Below, piece by piece: positions 25,270 through 37,368 of a stretch of DNA of 64,000 nt. Within the stretch, counting starts at the first letter, position 1. Each line of letters starts with the position of its first letter. Source of the DNA: Auanema rhodensis (taxonomy: Eukaryota > Nematoda > Chromadorea > Rhabditida > Rhabditidae); assembly GCA_964057225.1 (NCBI GenBank), contig OZ059896.1:1488001-1552000 (forward strand). Reading direction: 5' to 3'. The notes beneath the pieces were generated by a model that saw only the letters and a program-made list of their open reading frames with translations, did no database searches and was not told the origin of the DNA. The translations under genes were made by a program, and so were the position numbers.

Positions 25270-27512
25270 ATGATCGTTTGAAAAATGATGCATTAGTGTA
25301 TGTTGAGTTTCCATGTACACTCAAAATTGCTTCCAAAAACATTTTGACAAAAATTTTTTCGAAAAATTTTAAAATAATTTAGCGAAAAGTAGATGTTTTC
25401 AGATTCCTTTTTTTGAGGCAAAAACGATGGACAATGTTATTCAACGAAAAAATTAATTCTTCAGGGTGAAAATCGAGGATATAAGTGTGAACTTATATCA
25501 GTTGATATCTCGGTGCATTTTCAAGCTAGCGGAAATCTGATAACACAGATCGACGCAGCTTAAAATTCCGCATCGATTGCATTATACTACAATGAGAAAA
25601 GCTTAATAAAAAAATTAGTTATGATCGTTTGAAAAATGATGCATTCGTGTATGTTGAGTTTCCATGTACACTCAAAATTGCTTCCAAAAACATTTTGACA
25701 AAGTTTTTTTCGAAAAATTTCAAAATAATTTAGCAAAAAGTAGATGTTTTTAGATTCCTTTTTTCAAAGCAAAAACGATGGACAATGTTATTCAACGAAA
25801 AAATTAATTCTTCAGGGTGAAAATCGAGGATATAAGTGTGAACTTATATCAGTTGATATCTCGGTGCATTTTCAAGCTAGCGCAAATCTGATAACACAGA
25901 TCTACACAGCTTAAAAATGCGCATTGAATGCACTATATTACATTGTGAAAAGCTTAATACAAAAATTAGTTATGATCGTTTGAAAAATGATGCATTAGTG
26001 TATGTTGAGTTTCCATGTACACTCAAAATTGCTTCCAAAAACATTTTGACAAAAATTTTTTCGAAAAATTTCAAAATAATTTAGCAAAAAGTAGATGTTT
26101 TTAGATTCCTTTTTTCAAGGCAAAAACGATGGACAATGTTATTCAACGAAAAAATTAATTCTTCAGGGTGAAAATCGAGGATATAAGTGTGAACTTGTAT
26201 CAGTTGATATCTCGGTGAATTTTTAAGCTAGCGCAAATCTGATAACACAGATCTACACAGCTTAAAAATGCGCATCGGATGCACTATACTACATTGAGAA
26301 AAGCTTAATACAAAAATAAGTTATGATCGTTTGAAAAATGATGCATTAGTGTATGTTGAGTTTCCATGTACACTCAAAATTGCTTCCAAAAACAATTTGA
26401 CAAAAATTGTTTCGAAAAATTTCAAAATAATTTAGCAAAAAGTAGATGTTTTTAGATTCCTTTTTTCAAGGCAAAAACGATGGACAATGTAATTCAACGA
26501 AAAAATTAATTCTTCAGGGTGAAAATCGAGGATATAAGTGTGAACTTATATCAGTTGATATCTCGGTGCATTTTCAAGCTAGCGCAAATCTGATAACACA
26601 GATCTACACAGCTTGAAAATGCGCATTGAATGCACTATACTACATTGAGAAAAGCTTAATACAAAAATTAGTTATGATCGTTTGAAAAATGATGCATTAG
26701 TGTATGTTGAGTTTCCATGTACACTCAAAATTACTTCCAAAAACACTTTGACAAAAAATTTTCGTAAAATTTCAAAATAATTTAGCAAAAAGTAGATGTT
26801 TTTAGATTCCTTTTTTCAAGGCAAAAACGATGGACAATGTAATTCAACGAAAAAATTAATTCTTCAGGGTGAAAATCGAGGATATAAGTGTGAACTTATA
26901 TCAGTTGATATCTCGGTGCATTTTCAAGCTAGCGCAAATCTGATAACACAGATCTACACAGCTTAAAAATGCGCATTGAATGCACTATACTACATTGTGA
27001 AAAGCTTAATACAAAAATTAGTTATGATCGTTTGAAAAATGATGCATTAGTGTATGTTGAGTTTCCATGTACACTCAAAATTGCTTCCAAAAACATTTTG
27101 ACAAAAATTTTTTCGAAAAATTTCAAAATAATTTAGCAAAAAGTAGATGTTTTTAGATTCCTTTTTTCAAAGCAAAAACGATGGACAATGTTATTCAACG
27201 AAAAAATTAATTCTTCAGGGTGAAAATCGAGGATATAAGTGTGAACTTATATCAGTTGATATCTCGGTGCATTTTCAAGCTAGCGCAAATCTGATAACAC
27301 AGATCGACGCAGCTTAAAATTCCGCATCGATTGCATTATACTACATTGAGAAAAGCTTAATAAAAAAAATTAGTTATGACCGTTTGAAAAATGATGCATT
27401 AGTGTATGTTGAGTTTCCATGTACACTCAAAAATGCTTCCAAAAACATTTTGACAAAATTTTTTTCGAAAAATTTCAAAATAATTTAGCAAAAAGTAGAT
27501 GTTTTTAGATTC
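25270..27512 (+). repeat. Diverged edge of satellite A array
   Basis: From about 25.5 kb the monomers carry changes absent from the interior: 'gagaaaagctt' instead of 'gagaaacgctt', 'gatctacacagctt' instead of 'gatcgacgcagctt', 'aaaatgcgcattg', 'taaaattccgc', 'cattgtgaaaag', 'caaagttttttt', and single-base indels in the units at 26674 and 27024. Several are shared among neighbours, so this is an edge subfamily that escaped homogenisation, not random decay of single units. Confidence 0.85.
27376..27512 (+). repeat. Truncated last A monomer
   Basis: Matches monomer positions 1-137 and ends after 'tttttagattc', where other monomers continue 'ctttttt'. The remaining 214 bp are missing and family B begins at the next base. 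Confidence 0.92.
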
Positions 27513-27520
27513 TTCACGTA
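27506..27520. other. Junction between satellites A and B
   Basis: Family A sequence runs to 27512 and family B starts at 27513 with 'ttcacgta', exactly at position 1 of the unit as phased here. There is no spacer, no target-site duplication that I can see and no transposon end. The first B unit is as well preserved as interior units (four differences from the next unit), whereas the adjoining A monomers are diverged. Confidence 0.9.
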
Positions 27521-27688
27521 AATTTCAAAGTCATGGTTACCATGCACCAATATCAATAAAATTTTGTTTTTAGACTAATATGGACATGGGGAATCTAATT
27601 TTGAAAACCGCATCTCTTTATCTTTCACGTGAAGCGAGTTACATACCAAGTGCACATCACGTGTACATTTAATTAGCATAAATTAAAG
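27513..27688 (+). repeat. Reference monomer of satellite B
   Basis: Map for family B (unit coordinates in brackets). CATGGT-T-ACCATG dyad at 27532-27544 (20-32). TTCACGTGAA perfect palindrome at 27624-27633 (112-121). TTTAATT-agcata-AATTAAA stem at 27668-27687 (156-175). CACGT motifs at 27515, 27626 and 27658 (3, 114, 146). An AATAAA hexamer lies near unit position 43 but there is nothing to suggest a transcript end. G+C is 57/176 in the consensus, with five CpGs, about the number expected. Confidence 0.93.
27624..27663 (+). promoter_or_regulatory. Paired CACGTG (E-box-type) sites in B unit
   Basis: Two CACGTG hexamers, at 27626-27631 (inside the palindrome TTCACGTGAA) and 27658-27663, start 32 bp apart. 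A CACGT pentamer at the start of the next unit (27691) follows 33 bp later. CACGTG is the classical core bound by bHLH proteins. The sites recur in nearly every unit; exceptions include 'tcatgtgaag' near 28506, 'cacgtaaaag' near 53463 and 55047, and 'tgtacaagtg' near 45688, 50440 and 57126. Binding is an inference; this may simply be a feature of the satellite. Confidence 0.4.
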
Positions 27689-27864
27689 TTCACGTAAACT
27701 TCAAACTCATGGTTACCATACACCAATATCAATAAAAATTTGTTTTTAGACTAATATGGACATGGGGAATCTAATTTTGAAAACCGCATCTCTTTATCTT
27801 TCACGTGAAGCGAGTTACATACCAAGTGCACATCACGTGTACATTTAATTAGCATAAATTAAAG

Positions 27865-29448
27865 TTCACGTAAATTTCAAACTCATGGTTACCATGCACC
27901 AATATCAATAAAAATTTGTTTTTAGACTAATATGGACATGGAGAATCTAATTTTAAAAACCGCATCTCTTTATCTTTCACGTGAAGCGAGTTACATACCA
28001 AGTGCACATCACGTGTACATTTAATTAGCATAAATTAAAGTTCACGTAAACTTCAAACTCATGGTTACCATACACCAATATCAATAAAAATTTGTTTTTA
28101 GACTAATATGGACATGGAAAATCTAATTTTGAAAACCGCATCTCTTTATCTTTCACGTGAAGCGAGTTACATACCAAGTGCACATCACGTGTACATTTAA
28201 TTAGCATAAATTAAAGTTCACGTAAATTTCAAAGTCATGGTTACCATGCACCAATATCAATAAAATTTTGTTTTTAGACTAATATGGACATGGGGAATCT
28301 AATTTTGAAAACCGCATCTTTTTATCTTTCACGTGAAGCGAGTTACATACCAAGTGCACATCACGTGTACGTTTAATTAGCATAAATTAAAGTTCACGTA
28401 AATTTCAAAGTCATGGTTACCATGCATCAATATCAATAAAAATTTGTTTTTAGACTAATATGGAAATGGGGAATCTAATTTTGAAAATCGCATCTCTTTA
28501 TCTTTCATGTGAAGCGAGTTACATACCAAGTGCACATCACGTGTACATTTAATTAGCATAAATTAAAGTTCACGTAAATTTCAAAGTCATGGTTACCATG
28601 AACCAATATAAATAAAAATTTGTTTTTAGACTAATTTGGACATGGGGAATCTAATTTTGAAAACCGCGTCTATTTATCTTTCACGTGAAGCGAGTTACAT
28701 TCCAGGTGCACATCACGTGTACATTTAATTAGCATAAATTAAAGTTCACGTAAATTTCAAAGTCATGGTTACCATGAACCAATATCAATAAAAATTTGTT
28801 TTTAGACTAATATGGACATGGGGAATCTAATTTTGAAAACCGCGTCTATTTATCTTTCACGTGAAGCGAGTTACATACCAAGTGCACATCACGTGTACAT
28901 TTAATTAGCATAAATTAAAGTTCACGTAAATTTCAAAGTCATGGTTACCATGAACCAATATCAATAAAAATTTGTTTTTAGACTAATATGGACTTGGGGA
29001 ATCTAATTTTGAAAACCGCATCTCTTTATCTTTCACGTGAAGCGAGTTACATACCAAGTGCACATCACGTGTACATTTAATTAGCATAAATTAAAGTTCA
29101 CGTAAATTTCAAAGTCATGGTTACCATGAACCAATATCAATAAAAATTTGTTTTTAGACTAATATGGACATGGGGAATCTAATTTTGAAAACCGCGTCTA
29201 TTTATCTTTCACGTGAAGCGAGTTACATACCAAGTGCACATCACGTGTACATTTAATTAGCATAAATTAAAGTTCACGTAAATTTCAAAGTCATGGTTAC
29301 CATGCACCAATAACAATAAAAATTTGTTTTTAGACTAATATGGACATGGGGAATCTAATTTTGAAAACCGCATCTCTTTATCTTTCACGTGAAGCGAGTT
29401 ACATACCAAGTGCACATCACGTGTACATTTAATTAGCATAAATTAAAG
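27865..29448 (+). repeat. 9-unit higher-order repeat in B forward arm, copy 1
   Basis: Ordered markers: 'catggagaatc' with 'ttttaaaaacc' (27865); 'ccatacacc' with 'catggaaaatc' (28041); 'ctttttatc' with 'gtacgttt' (28217); 'ccatgcatcaa' with 'ggaaatggg' (28393); 'attccaggtgc' (28569); 'cttgggg' (28921); 'cgcgtctattt' (29097); 'aataacaat' (29273). The first four recur 1584 bp (nine units) downstream, the last three 1408 bp (eight units) downstream, so one unit was gained or lost in the middle. Confidence 0.87.
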
Positions 29449-30856
29449 TTCACGTAAATTTTAAACTCATGGTTACCATGCACCAATATCAATAAAAATT
29501 TGTTTTTAGACTAATATGGACATGGAGAATCTAATTTTAAAAACCGCATCTCTTTATCTTTCACGTGAAGCGAGTTACATACCAAGTGCACATCACGTGT
29601 ACATTTAATTAGCATAAATTAAAGTTCACGTAAACTTCAAACTCATGGTTACCATACACCAATATCAATAAAAATTTGTTTTTAGACTAATATGGACATG
29701 GAAAATCTAATTTTGAAAATCGCATCTCTTTATCTTTCACGTGAAGCGAGTTACATACCAAGTGCACATCACGTGTACATTTAATTAGCATAAATTAAAG
29801 TTCACGTAAATTTCAAAGTCATGGTTACCATGCACCAATATCAATAAAATTTTGTTTTTAGACTAATATGGACATGGGGAATCTAATTTTGAAAACCGCA
29901 TCTTTTTATCTTTCACGTGAAGCGAGTTACATACCAAGTGCACATCACGTGTACGTTTAATTAGCATAAATTAAAGTTCACGTAAATTTCAAAGTCATGG
30001 TTACCATGCATCAATATCAATAAAAATTTGTTTTTAGACTAATATGGAAATGGGGAATCTAATTTTGAAAATCGCATCTCTTTATCTTTCACGTGAAGCG
30101 AGTTACATACCAAGTGCACATCACGTGTACATTTAATTAGCATAAATTAAAGTTCACGTAAATTTCAAAATCATGGTTACCATGAACCAATATCAATAAA
30201 AATTTGTTTTTAGACTAATATGGACATGGGGAATCTAATTTTGAAAACCGCATCTCTTTATCTTTCACGTGAAGCGAGTTACATTCCAGGTGCACATCAC
30301 GTGTACATTTAATTAGCATAAATTAAAGTTCACGTAAATTTCAAAGTCATGGTTACCATGAACCAATATCAATAAAAATTTGTTTTTAGACTAATATGGA
30401 CTTGGGGAATCTAATTTTGAAAACCGCATCTCTTTATCTTTCACGTGAAGCGAGTTACATACCAAGTGCACATCACGTGTACATTTAATTAGCATAAATT
30501 AAAGTTCACGTAAATTTCAAAGTCATGGTTACCATGAACCAATATCAATAAAAATTTGTTTTTAGACTAATATGGACATGGGGAATCTAATTTTGAAAAC
30601 CGCGTCTATTTATCTTTCACGTGAAGCGAGTTACATACCAAGTGCACATCACGTGTACATTTAATTAGCATAAATTAAAGTTCACGTAAATTTCAAAGTC
30701 ATGGTTACCATGCACCAATAACAATAAAAATTTGTTTTTAGACTAATATGGACATGGGGAATCTAATTTTGAAAACCGCATTTCTTTATATTTCACGTGA
30801 AGCGAGTTACATACCAAGTGCACATCACGTGTACATTTAATTAGCATAAATTAAAG
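29449..30856 (+). repeat. Higher-order repeat in B forward arm, copy 2 (8 units)
   Basis: Carries the same marker series as 27865-29448 with one unit fewer between the 'attccaggtgc' and 'cttgggg' region. Its last six units (29801-30856) recur a third time at 36313-37368. Confidence 0.87.
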
Positions 30857-31736
30857 TTCACGTAAATTTCAAAGTCATGGTTACCATGCACCAATATCAA
30901 TAAAAATTTGTTTTTAGACTAATATGGACATGGGGAATCTAATTTTGAAAACCGCATCTCTTTATCTTTCACGTGAAGCGAGTTACATACCAAGTGCACA
31001 TCACGTGTACATTTAATTAGCATAAATTAAAGTTCACGTAAATTTCAAAGTCATGGTTACCATGAACCAATATCAATAAAAATTTGTTTTTAGACTAATA
31101 TGGACATGGGGAATCTAATTTTGAAAACCGCATCTCTTTATCTTTCACGTGAAGCGAGTTACATACCAAGTGCACATCACGTGTACATTTAATTAGCATA
31201 AATTAAAGTTCACGTAAATTTCAAAGTCATGGTTACCATGCACCAATATCAATAAAAATTTGTTTTTAGACTAATATGGACATGGGGAATCTAATTTTGA
31301 AAACCGCATCTCTTTTTCTTTCACGTGAAGCGAGTTACATACCAAGTGCACATCACGTGTACATTCAATTAGCATAAATTAAAGTTCACGTAAATTTCAA
31401 AGTCATGGTTAGCATGAACCAATATCAATAAAAATTTGTTTTTAGACTAATATGGACATGGGGAATCTAATTTTGAAAACCGCATCTCTTTATCTTTCAC
31501 GTGAAGCGAGTTACATACCTAGTGCACATCACGTGTACATTTAATTAGCATAAATTAAAGTTCACGTAAATTTCAAAGTCATGGTTACCATGAACCAATA
31601 TCAATAAAAATTTGTTTTTAGACTAATATGGACATGGGGAATCTAATTTTGAAAACCGCATCTCTTTATCTTTCACGTGAAGCGAGTTACATACTAAGTG
31701 CACATCACGTGTACATTTAATTAGCATGAATTAAAG

Positions 31737-34552
31737 TTCACGTAAATTTCAAAGTCATGGTTACCATGAACCAATATCAATAAAAATTTGTTTTTAGACT
31801 AATTTGGACATGGGGAATCTAATTTTGAAAACCGCATTTCTTTATATTTCACGTGAAGCGAGTTACATACCAAGTGCACATCACGTGTACATTTAATTAG
31901 CATAAATTAAAGTTCACGTAAATTTCAAAGTCATGGTTACCATGCACCAATATCAATAAAAATCTGTTTTTAGACTAATATGGACATGGTGAATCTAATT
32001 TTGAAAACCGCATCTCTTTATCTTTCACGTGAAGCGAGTTACATACCAAGTGCACATCACGTGTACATTTAATTAGCATAAATTAAAGTTCACGTAAATT
32101 TCAAAGTCATGGTTACCATGAACCAATATCAATAAAAATTTGTTTTTAGACTAATATGGACATGGGGAATCTAATTTTGAAAACCGCATTTCTTTATATT
32201 TCACGTGAAGCGAGTTACATACCAAGTGCACATCACGTGTACATTTAATTAGCATAAATTAAAGTTCACGTAAATTTCAAAGTCATGGTTACCATGCACC
32301 AATATCAATAAAAATTTGTTTTTAGACTAATATGGACATGGTGAATCTAATTTTGAAAACCGCATCTCTTTATCTTCCACGTGAAGCGAGTTACATACCA
32401 AGTGCACATCACGTGTACATTTAATTAGCATAAATTAAAGTTCACGTAAATTTCAAAGTCATGGTTACCATGAACCAATATCAATAAAAATTTGTTTTTA
32501 GACTAATATGGACATGGGGAATCTAATTTTTGAAACCGCATCTCTTTATCTTTCACGTGAAGCGAGTTACATACCAAGTGCACATCACGTGTACATTTAA
32601 TTAGCATAAATTAAAGTTCACGTAAATTTCAAAGTCATGGTTACCATGCACCAATATCAATAAAAATTTGTTTTTAGACTAATATAGACATGGGGAATCT
32701 AATTTTGAAAACCGCATCTCTTTATCTTTCACGTGAAGCGAGTTACATACCAAGTGCACATCACGTGTACATTTAATTAGCATAAATTAAAGTTCACGTA
32801 AATTTCAAAGTCATGGTTACCATGAACCAATATCAATAAAAATTTGTTTTTAGACTAATATGGACATGGGGAATCTAATTTTGAAAACCGCATTTCTTTA
32901 TATTTCACGTGAAGCGAGTTACATACCAAGTGCACATCACGTGTACATTTAATTAGCATAAATTAAAGTTCACGTAAATTTCAAAGTCATGGTTACCATG
33001 CACCAATATCAATAAAAATTTGTTTTTAGACTAATATGGACATGGTGAATCTAATTTTGAAAACCGCATCTCTTTATCTTTCACGTGAAGCGAGTTACAT
33101 ACCAAGTGCACATCACGTGTACATTTAATTAGCATAAATTAAAGTTCACGTAAATTTCAAAGTCATGGTTACCATGAACCAATATCAATAAAAATTTGTT
33201 TTTAGACTAATATGGACATGGGGAATCTAATTTTGAAAACCGCATTTCTTTATATTTCACGTGAAGCGAGTTACATACCAAGTGCACATCACGTGTACAT
33301 TTAATTAGCATAAATTAAAGTTCACGTAAATTTCAAAGTCATGGTTACCATGCACCAATATCAATAAAAATTTGTTTTTAGACTAATATGGACATGGTGA
33401 ATCTAATTTTGAAAACCGCATCTCTTTATCTTTCACGTGAAGCGAGTTACATACCAAGTGCACATCACGTGTACATTTAATTAGCATAAATTAAAGTTCA
33501 CGTAAATTTCAAAGTCATGGTTACCATGAACCAATATCAATAAAAATTTGTTTTTAGACTAATATGGACATGGGGAATCTAATTTTGAAAACCGCATCTC
33601 TTTATCTTTCACGTGAAGCGAGTTACATACCTAGTGCACATCACGTGTACATTTAATTAGCATAAATTAAAGTTCACGTAAATTTCAAAGTCATGGTTAC
33701 CATGAACCAATATCAATAAAAATTTGTTTTTAGACTAATATGGACATGGGGAATCTAATTTTGAAAACCGCATCTCTTTATCTTTCACGTGAAACGAGTT
33801 ACATACCAAGTGCACATCACGTGTACATTTAATTAGCATAAATTAAAGTTCACGTAAATTTCAAAGTCATGGTTACCATGAACCAATATCAATAAAAATT
33901 TGTTTTTAGACTAATATGGACATGGGGAATCTAATTTTGAAAACCGCATTTCTTTATATTTCACGTGAAGCGAGTTACATACCAAGTGCACATCACGTGT
34001 ACATTTAATTAGCATAAATTAAAGTTCACGTAAATTTCAAAGTCATGGTTACCATGCACCAATATCAATAAAAATTTGTTTTTAGACTAATATGGACATG
34101 GTGAATCTAATTTTGAAAACCGCATCTCTTTATCTTTCACGTGAAGCGAGTTACATACCAAGTGCACATCACGTGTACATTTAATTAGCATAAATTAAAG
34201 TTCACGTAAATTTCAAAGTCATGGTTACCATGAACCAATATCAATAAAAATTTGTTTTTAGACTAATATGGACATGGGGAATCTAATTTTGAAAACCGCA
34301 TTTCTTTATATTTCACGTGAAGCGAGTTACATACCAAGTGCATATCACGTGTACATTTAATTAGCATAAATTAAAGTTCACGTAAATTTCAAAGTCATGG
34401 TTACCATGCACCAATATCAATAAAAAATTGTTTTTAGACTAATATGGACATGGTGAATCTAATTTTGAAAACCGCATCTCTTTATCTTTCACGTGAAGCG
34501 AGTTACATACCAAGTGCACATCACGTGTACATTTAATTAGCATAAATTAAAG
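31737..34552 (+). repeat. Dimeric (352-bp) sub-array in B forward arm
   Basis: Units alternate between a 'ccatgaacc' type with 'gcatttctttatattt' and a 'ccatgcacc' type with 'catggtgaatc'. The pair occurs at 31737, 32089, 32793, 33145, 33849 and 34201, with other units between some of them. The true local repeat is therefore a 352-bp dimer. Another similar pair lies near 41241-41592. Confidence 0.85.
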
Positions 34553-35080
34553 TTCACGTAAATTTCAAAGTCATGGTTACCATGAACCAATATCAATAAA
34601 AATTTGTTTTTAGACTAATATGGACATGGGGAATCTAATTTTGAAAACCGCATCTCTTTATCTTTCACGTGAAGCGAGTTACATACCAAGTGCACATCAC
34701 GTGTACATTTAATTAGCATAAATTAAAGTTCACGTAAATTTCAAAGTCATGGTTACCATGCACCAATATCAATAAAAATTTGTTTTTAGACTAATATGGA
34801 CATGGGGAATCTAATTTTGAAAACCGCATCTCTTTATCTTTCACGTGAAGCGAGTTACATACCAAGTGCACATCACGTGTACATTTAATTAGCATAAATT
34901 AAAGTTCACGTAAATTTCAAAGTCATGGTTACCATGAACCAATATCAATAAAAATTTGTTTTTAGACTAATATGGACATGGGGAATCTAATTTTGAAAAC
35001 CGCATCTCTTTATCTTTCACGTGAAGCGAGTTACATACCAAGTGCACATCACGTGTACATTTAATTAGCATAAATTAAAG

Positions 35081-37368
35081 TTCACGTAAATTTCAAAGTC
35101 ATGGTTAACATGCACCAATATCAATAAAAATTTGTTTTTAGACTAATATGGACATGGGGAATCCAATTTTGAAAACCGCATCTCTTTTTCTTTCACGTGA
35201 AGCGAGTTACATACCAAGTGCACATCACGTGTACATTTAATTAGCATAAATTAAAGTTCACGTAAATTTCAAAGTCATGGTTACCATGCACCAATATCAA
35301 TAAAATTTTGTTTTTAGACTAATATGGACATGAGGAATCTAATTTTGAAAACCGCATCTTTTTATCTTTCACGTGAAGCGAGTTACATACCAAGTGCACA
35401 TCACGTGTACGTTTAATTAGCATAAATTAAAGTTCACGTAAATTTCAAAGTCATGGTTACCATGCATCAATATCAATAAAAATTTGTTTTTAGACTAATA
35501 TGGAAATGGGGAATCTAATTTTGAAAATCGCATCTCTTTATCTTTCACGTGAAGCGAGTTACATACCAAGTGCACATCACGTGTACATTTAATTAGCATA
35601 AATTAAAGTTCACGTAAATTTCAAAGTCATGGTTACCATGAACCAATATCAATAAAAATTTGTTTTTAGACTAATATGGACATGGGGAATCTAATTTTGA
35701 AAACCGCATCTCTTTATCTTTCACGTGAAGCGAGTTACATACCAAGTGCACATCACGTGTACATTTAATTAGCATAAATTAAAGTTCACGTAAATTTCAA
35801 AGTCATGGTTACCATGCACCAATATCAATAAAAATTTGTTTTTAGACTAATATGGACATGGGGAATCTAATTTTGAAAACCGCATCTCTTTATCTTTCAC
35901 GTGAAGCGAGTTACATACCAAGTGCACATCACGTGTACATTTAATTAGCATAAATTAAAGTTCACGTAAATTTCAAAGTCATGGTTACCATGAACCAATA
36001 TCAATAAAAATTTGTTTTTAGACTAATATGGACATGGGGAATCTAATTTTGAAAACCGCATCTCTTTATCTTTCACGTGAAGCGAGTTACATACCAAGTG
36101 CACATCACGTGTACATTTAATTAGCATAAATTAAAGTTCACGTAAATTTCAAAGTCATGGTTACCATGCACCAATATCAATAAAAATTTGTTTTTAGACT
36201 AATATGGACATGGGGAATCCAATTTTGAAAACCGCATCTCTTTTTCTTTCACGTGAAGCGAGTTACATACCAAGTGCACATCACGTGTACATTTAATTAG
36301 CATAAATTAAAGTTCACGTAAATTTCAAAGTCATGGTTACCATGCACCAATATCAATAAAATTTTGTTTTTAGACTAATATGGACATGAGGAATCTAATT
36401 TTGAAAACCGCATCTTTTTATCTTTCACGTGAAGCGAGTTACATACCAAGTGCACATCACGTGTACGTTTAATTAGCATAAATTAAAGTTCACGTAAATT
36501 TCAAAGTCATGGTTACCATGCATCAATATCAATAAAAATTTGTTTTTAGACTAATATGGAAATGGGGAATCTAATTTTGAAAATCGCATCTCTTTATCTT
36601 TCACGTGAAGCGAGTTACATACCAAGTGCACATCACGTGTACATTTAATTAGCATAAATTAAAGTTCACGTAAATTTCAAAATCATGGTTACCATGAACC
36701 AATATCAATAAAAATTTGTTTTTAGACTAATATGGACATGGGGAATCTAATTTTGAAAACCGCATCTCTTTATCTTTCACGTGAAGCGAGTTACATTCCA
36801 GGTGCACATCACGTGTACATTTAATTAGCATAAATTAAAGTTCACGTAAATTTCAAAGTCATGGTTACCATGAACCAATATCAATAAAAATTTGTTTTTA
36901 GACTAATATGGACTTGGGGAATCTAATTTTGAAAACCGCATCTCTTTATCTTTCACGTGAAACGAGTTACATACCAAGTGCACATCACGTGTACATTTAA
37001 TTAGCATAAATTATAGTTCACGTAAATTTCAAAGTCATGGTTACCATGAACCAATATCAATAAAAATTTGTTTTTAGACTAATATGGACATGGGGAATCT
37101 AATTTTGAAAACCGCGTCTATTTATCTTTCACGTGAAGCGAGTTACATACCAAGTGCACATCACGTGTACATTTAATTAGCATAAATTAAAGTTCACGTA
37201 AATTTCAAAGTCATGGTTACCATGCACCAATAACAATAAAAATTTGTTTTTAGACTAATATGGACATGGGGAATCTAATTTTGAAAACCGCATCTCTTTA
37301 TCTTTCACGTGAAGCGAGTTACATACCAAGTGCACATCACGTGTACATTTAATTAGCATAAATTAAAG
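35081..37368 (+). repeat. Nested 6-unit repeats in B forward arm
   Basis: The series 'ggggaatcc' with 'ctctttttc', then 'catgaggaatc' with 'gtacgttt', then 'ccatgcatcaa' occurs at 35081-35608 and again 1056 bp later at 36137-36664. The first two units recur once more at 39833-40184. Units 36313-37368 match 29801-30856 unit by unit at an offset of 37 units (6512 bp). Private changes include 'gaaacgag' and 'ttatagttcac' near 36960-37020. Confidence 0.83.

Larger units (their letters stand above)
1..27512 (+). repeat. Satellite family A array, 351-bp monomer
   Basis: Seventy-eight whole head-to-tail monomers and one 137-bp fragment, all in one orientation. Monomer starts fall at 1, 352, 703, 1054 and so on up to 27376. 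Almost every step is 351 bp. The exceptions I found are 352 bp (units at 2107 and 27024) and 350 bp (7373, 9829, 17199, 24569 and 26674), each due to one base gained or lost, mostly in an A or T run. The first two monomers differ at 11 of 351 positions. G+C of monomer 1 is 112/351. The array continues beyond the left edge of the window. No protein is encoded: the longest stop-free stretches are about 45 codons. The family is not recognised by sequence; the length is close to a dinucleosome. Confidence 0.98.

Noticed and set aside
1-27512. Long open reading frames through array A, since 351 is a multiple of 3
   Set aside because: I read all three forward frames and the reverse frames of the monomer. 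Each has stops, and the longest stop-free stretch is about 45 codons, mostly without an ATG. The longest ATG-started frame noticed is about 28 codons on the minus strand. Nothing suggests coding.
27555-27560. AATAAA in each B unit as a polyadenylation signal
   Set aside because: A six-base AT word in a 32% G+C repeat is expected by chance, and there is no gene for it to serve.
27501-27574. Shared 10-mer TGTTTTTAGA in A and B as the cause of the junction
   Set aside because: The word lies at unit position 53-62 in B, but the junction joins A to B unit position 1, so it is not at the crossover. Chance sharing is likely in AT-rich DNA.
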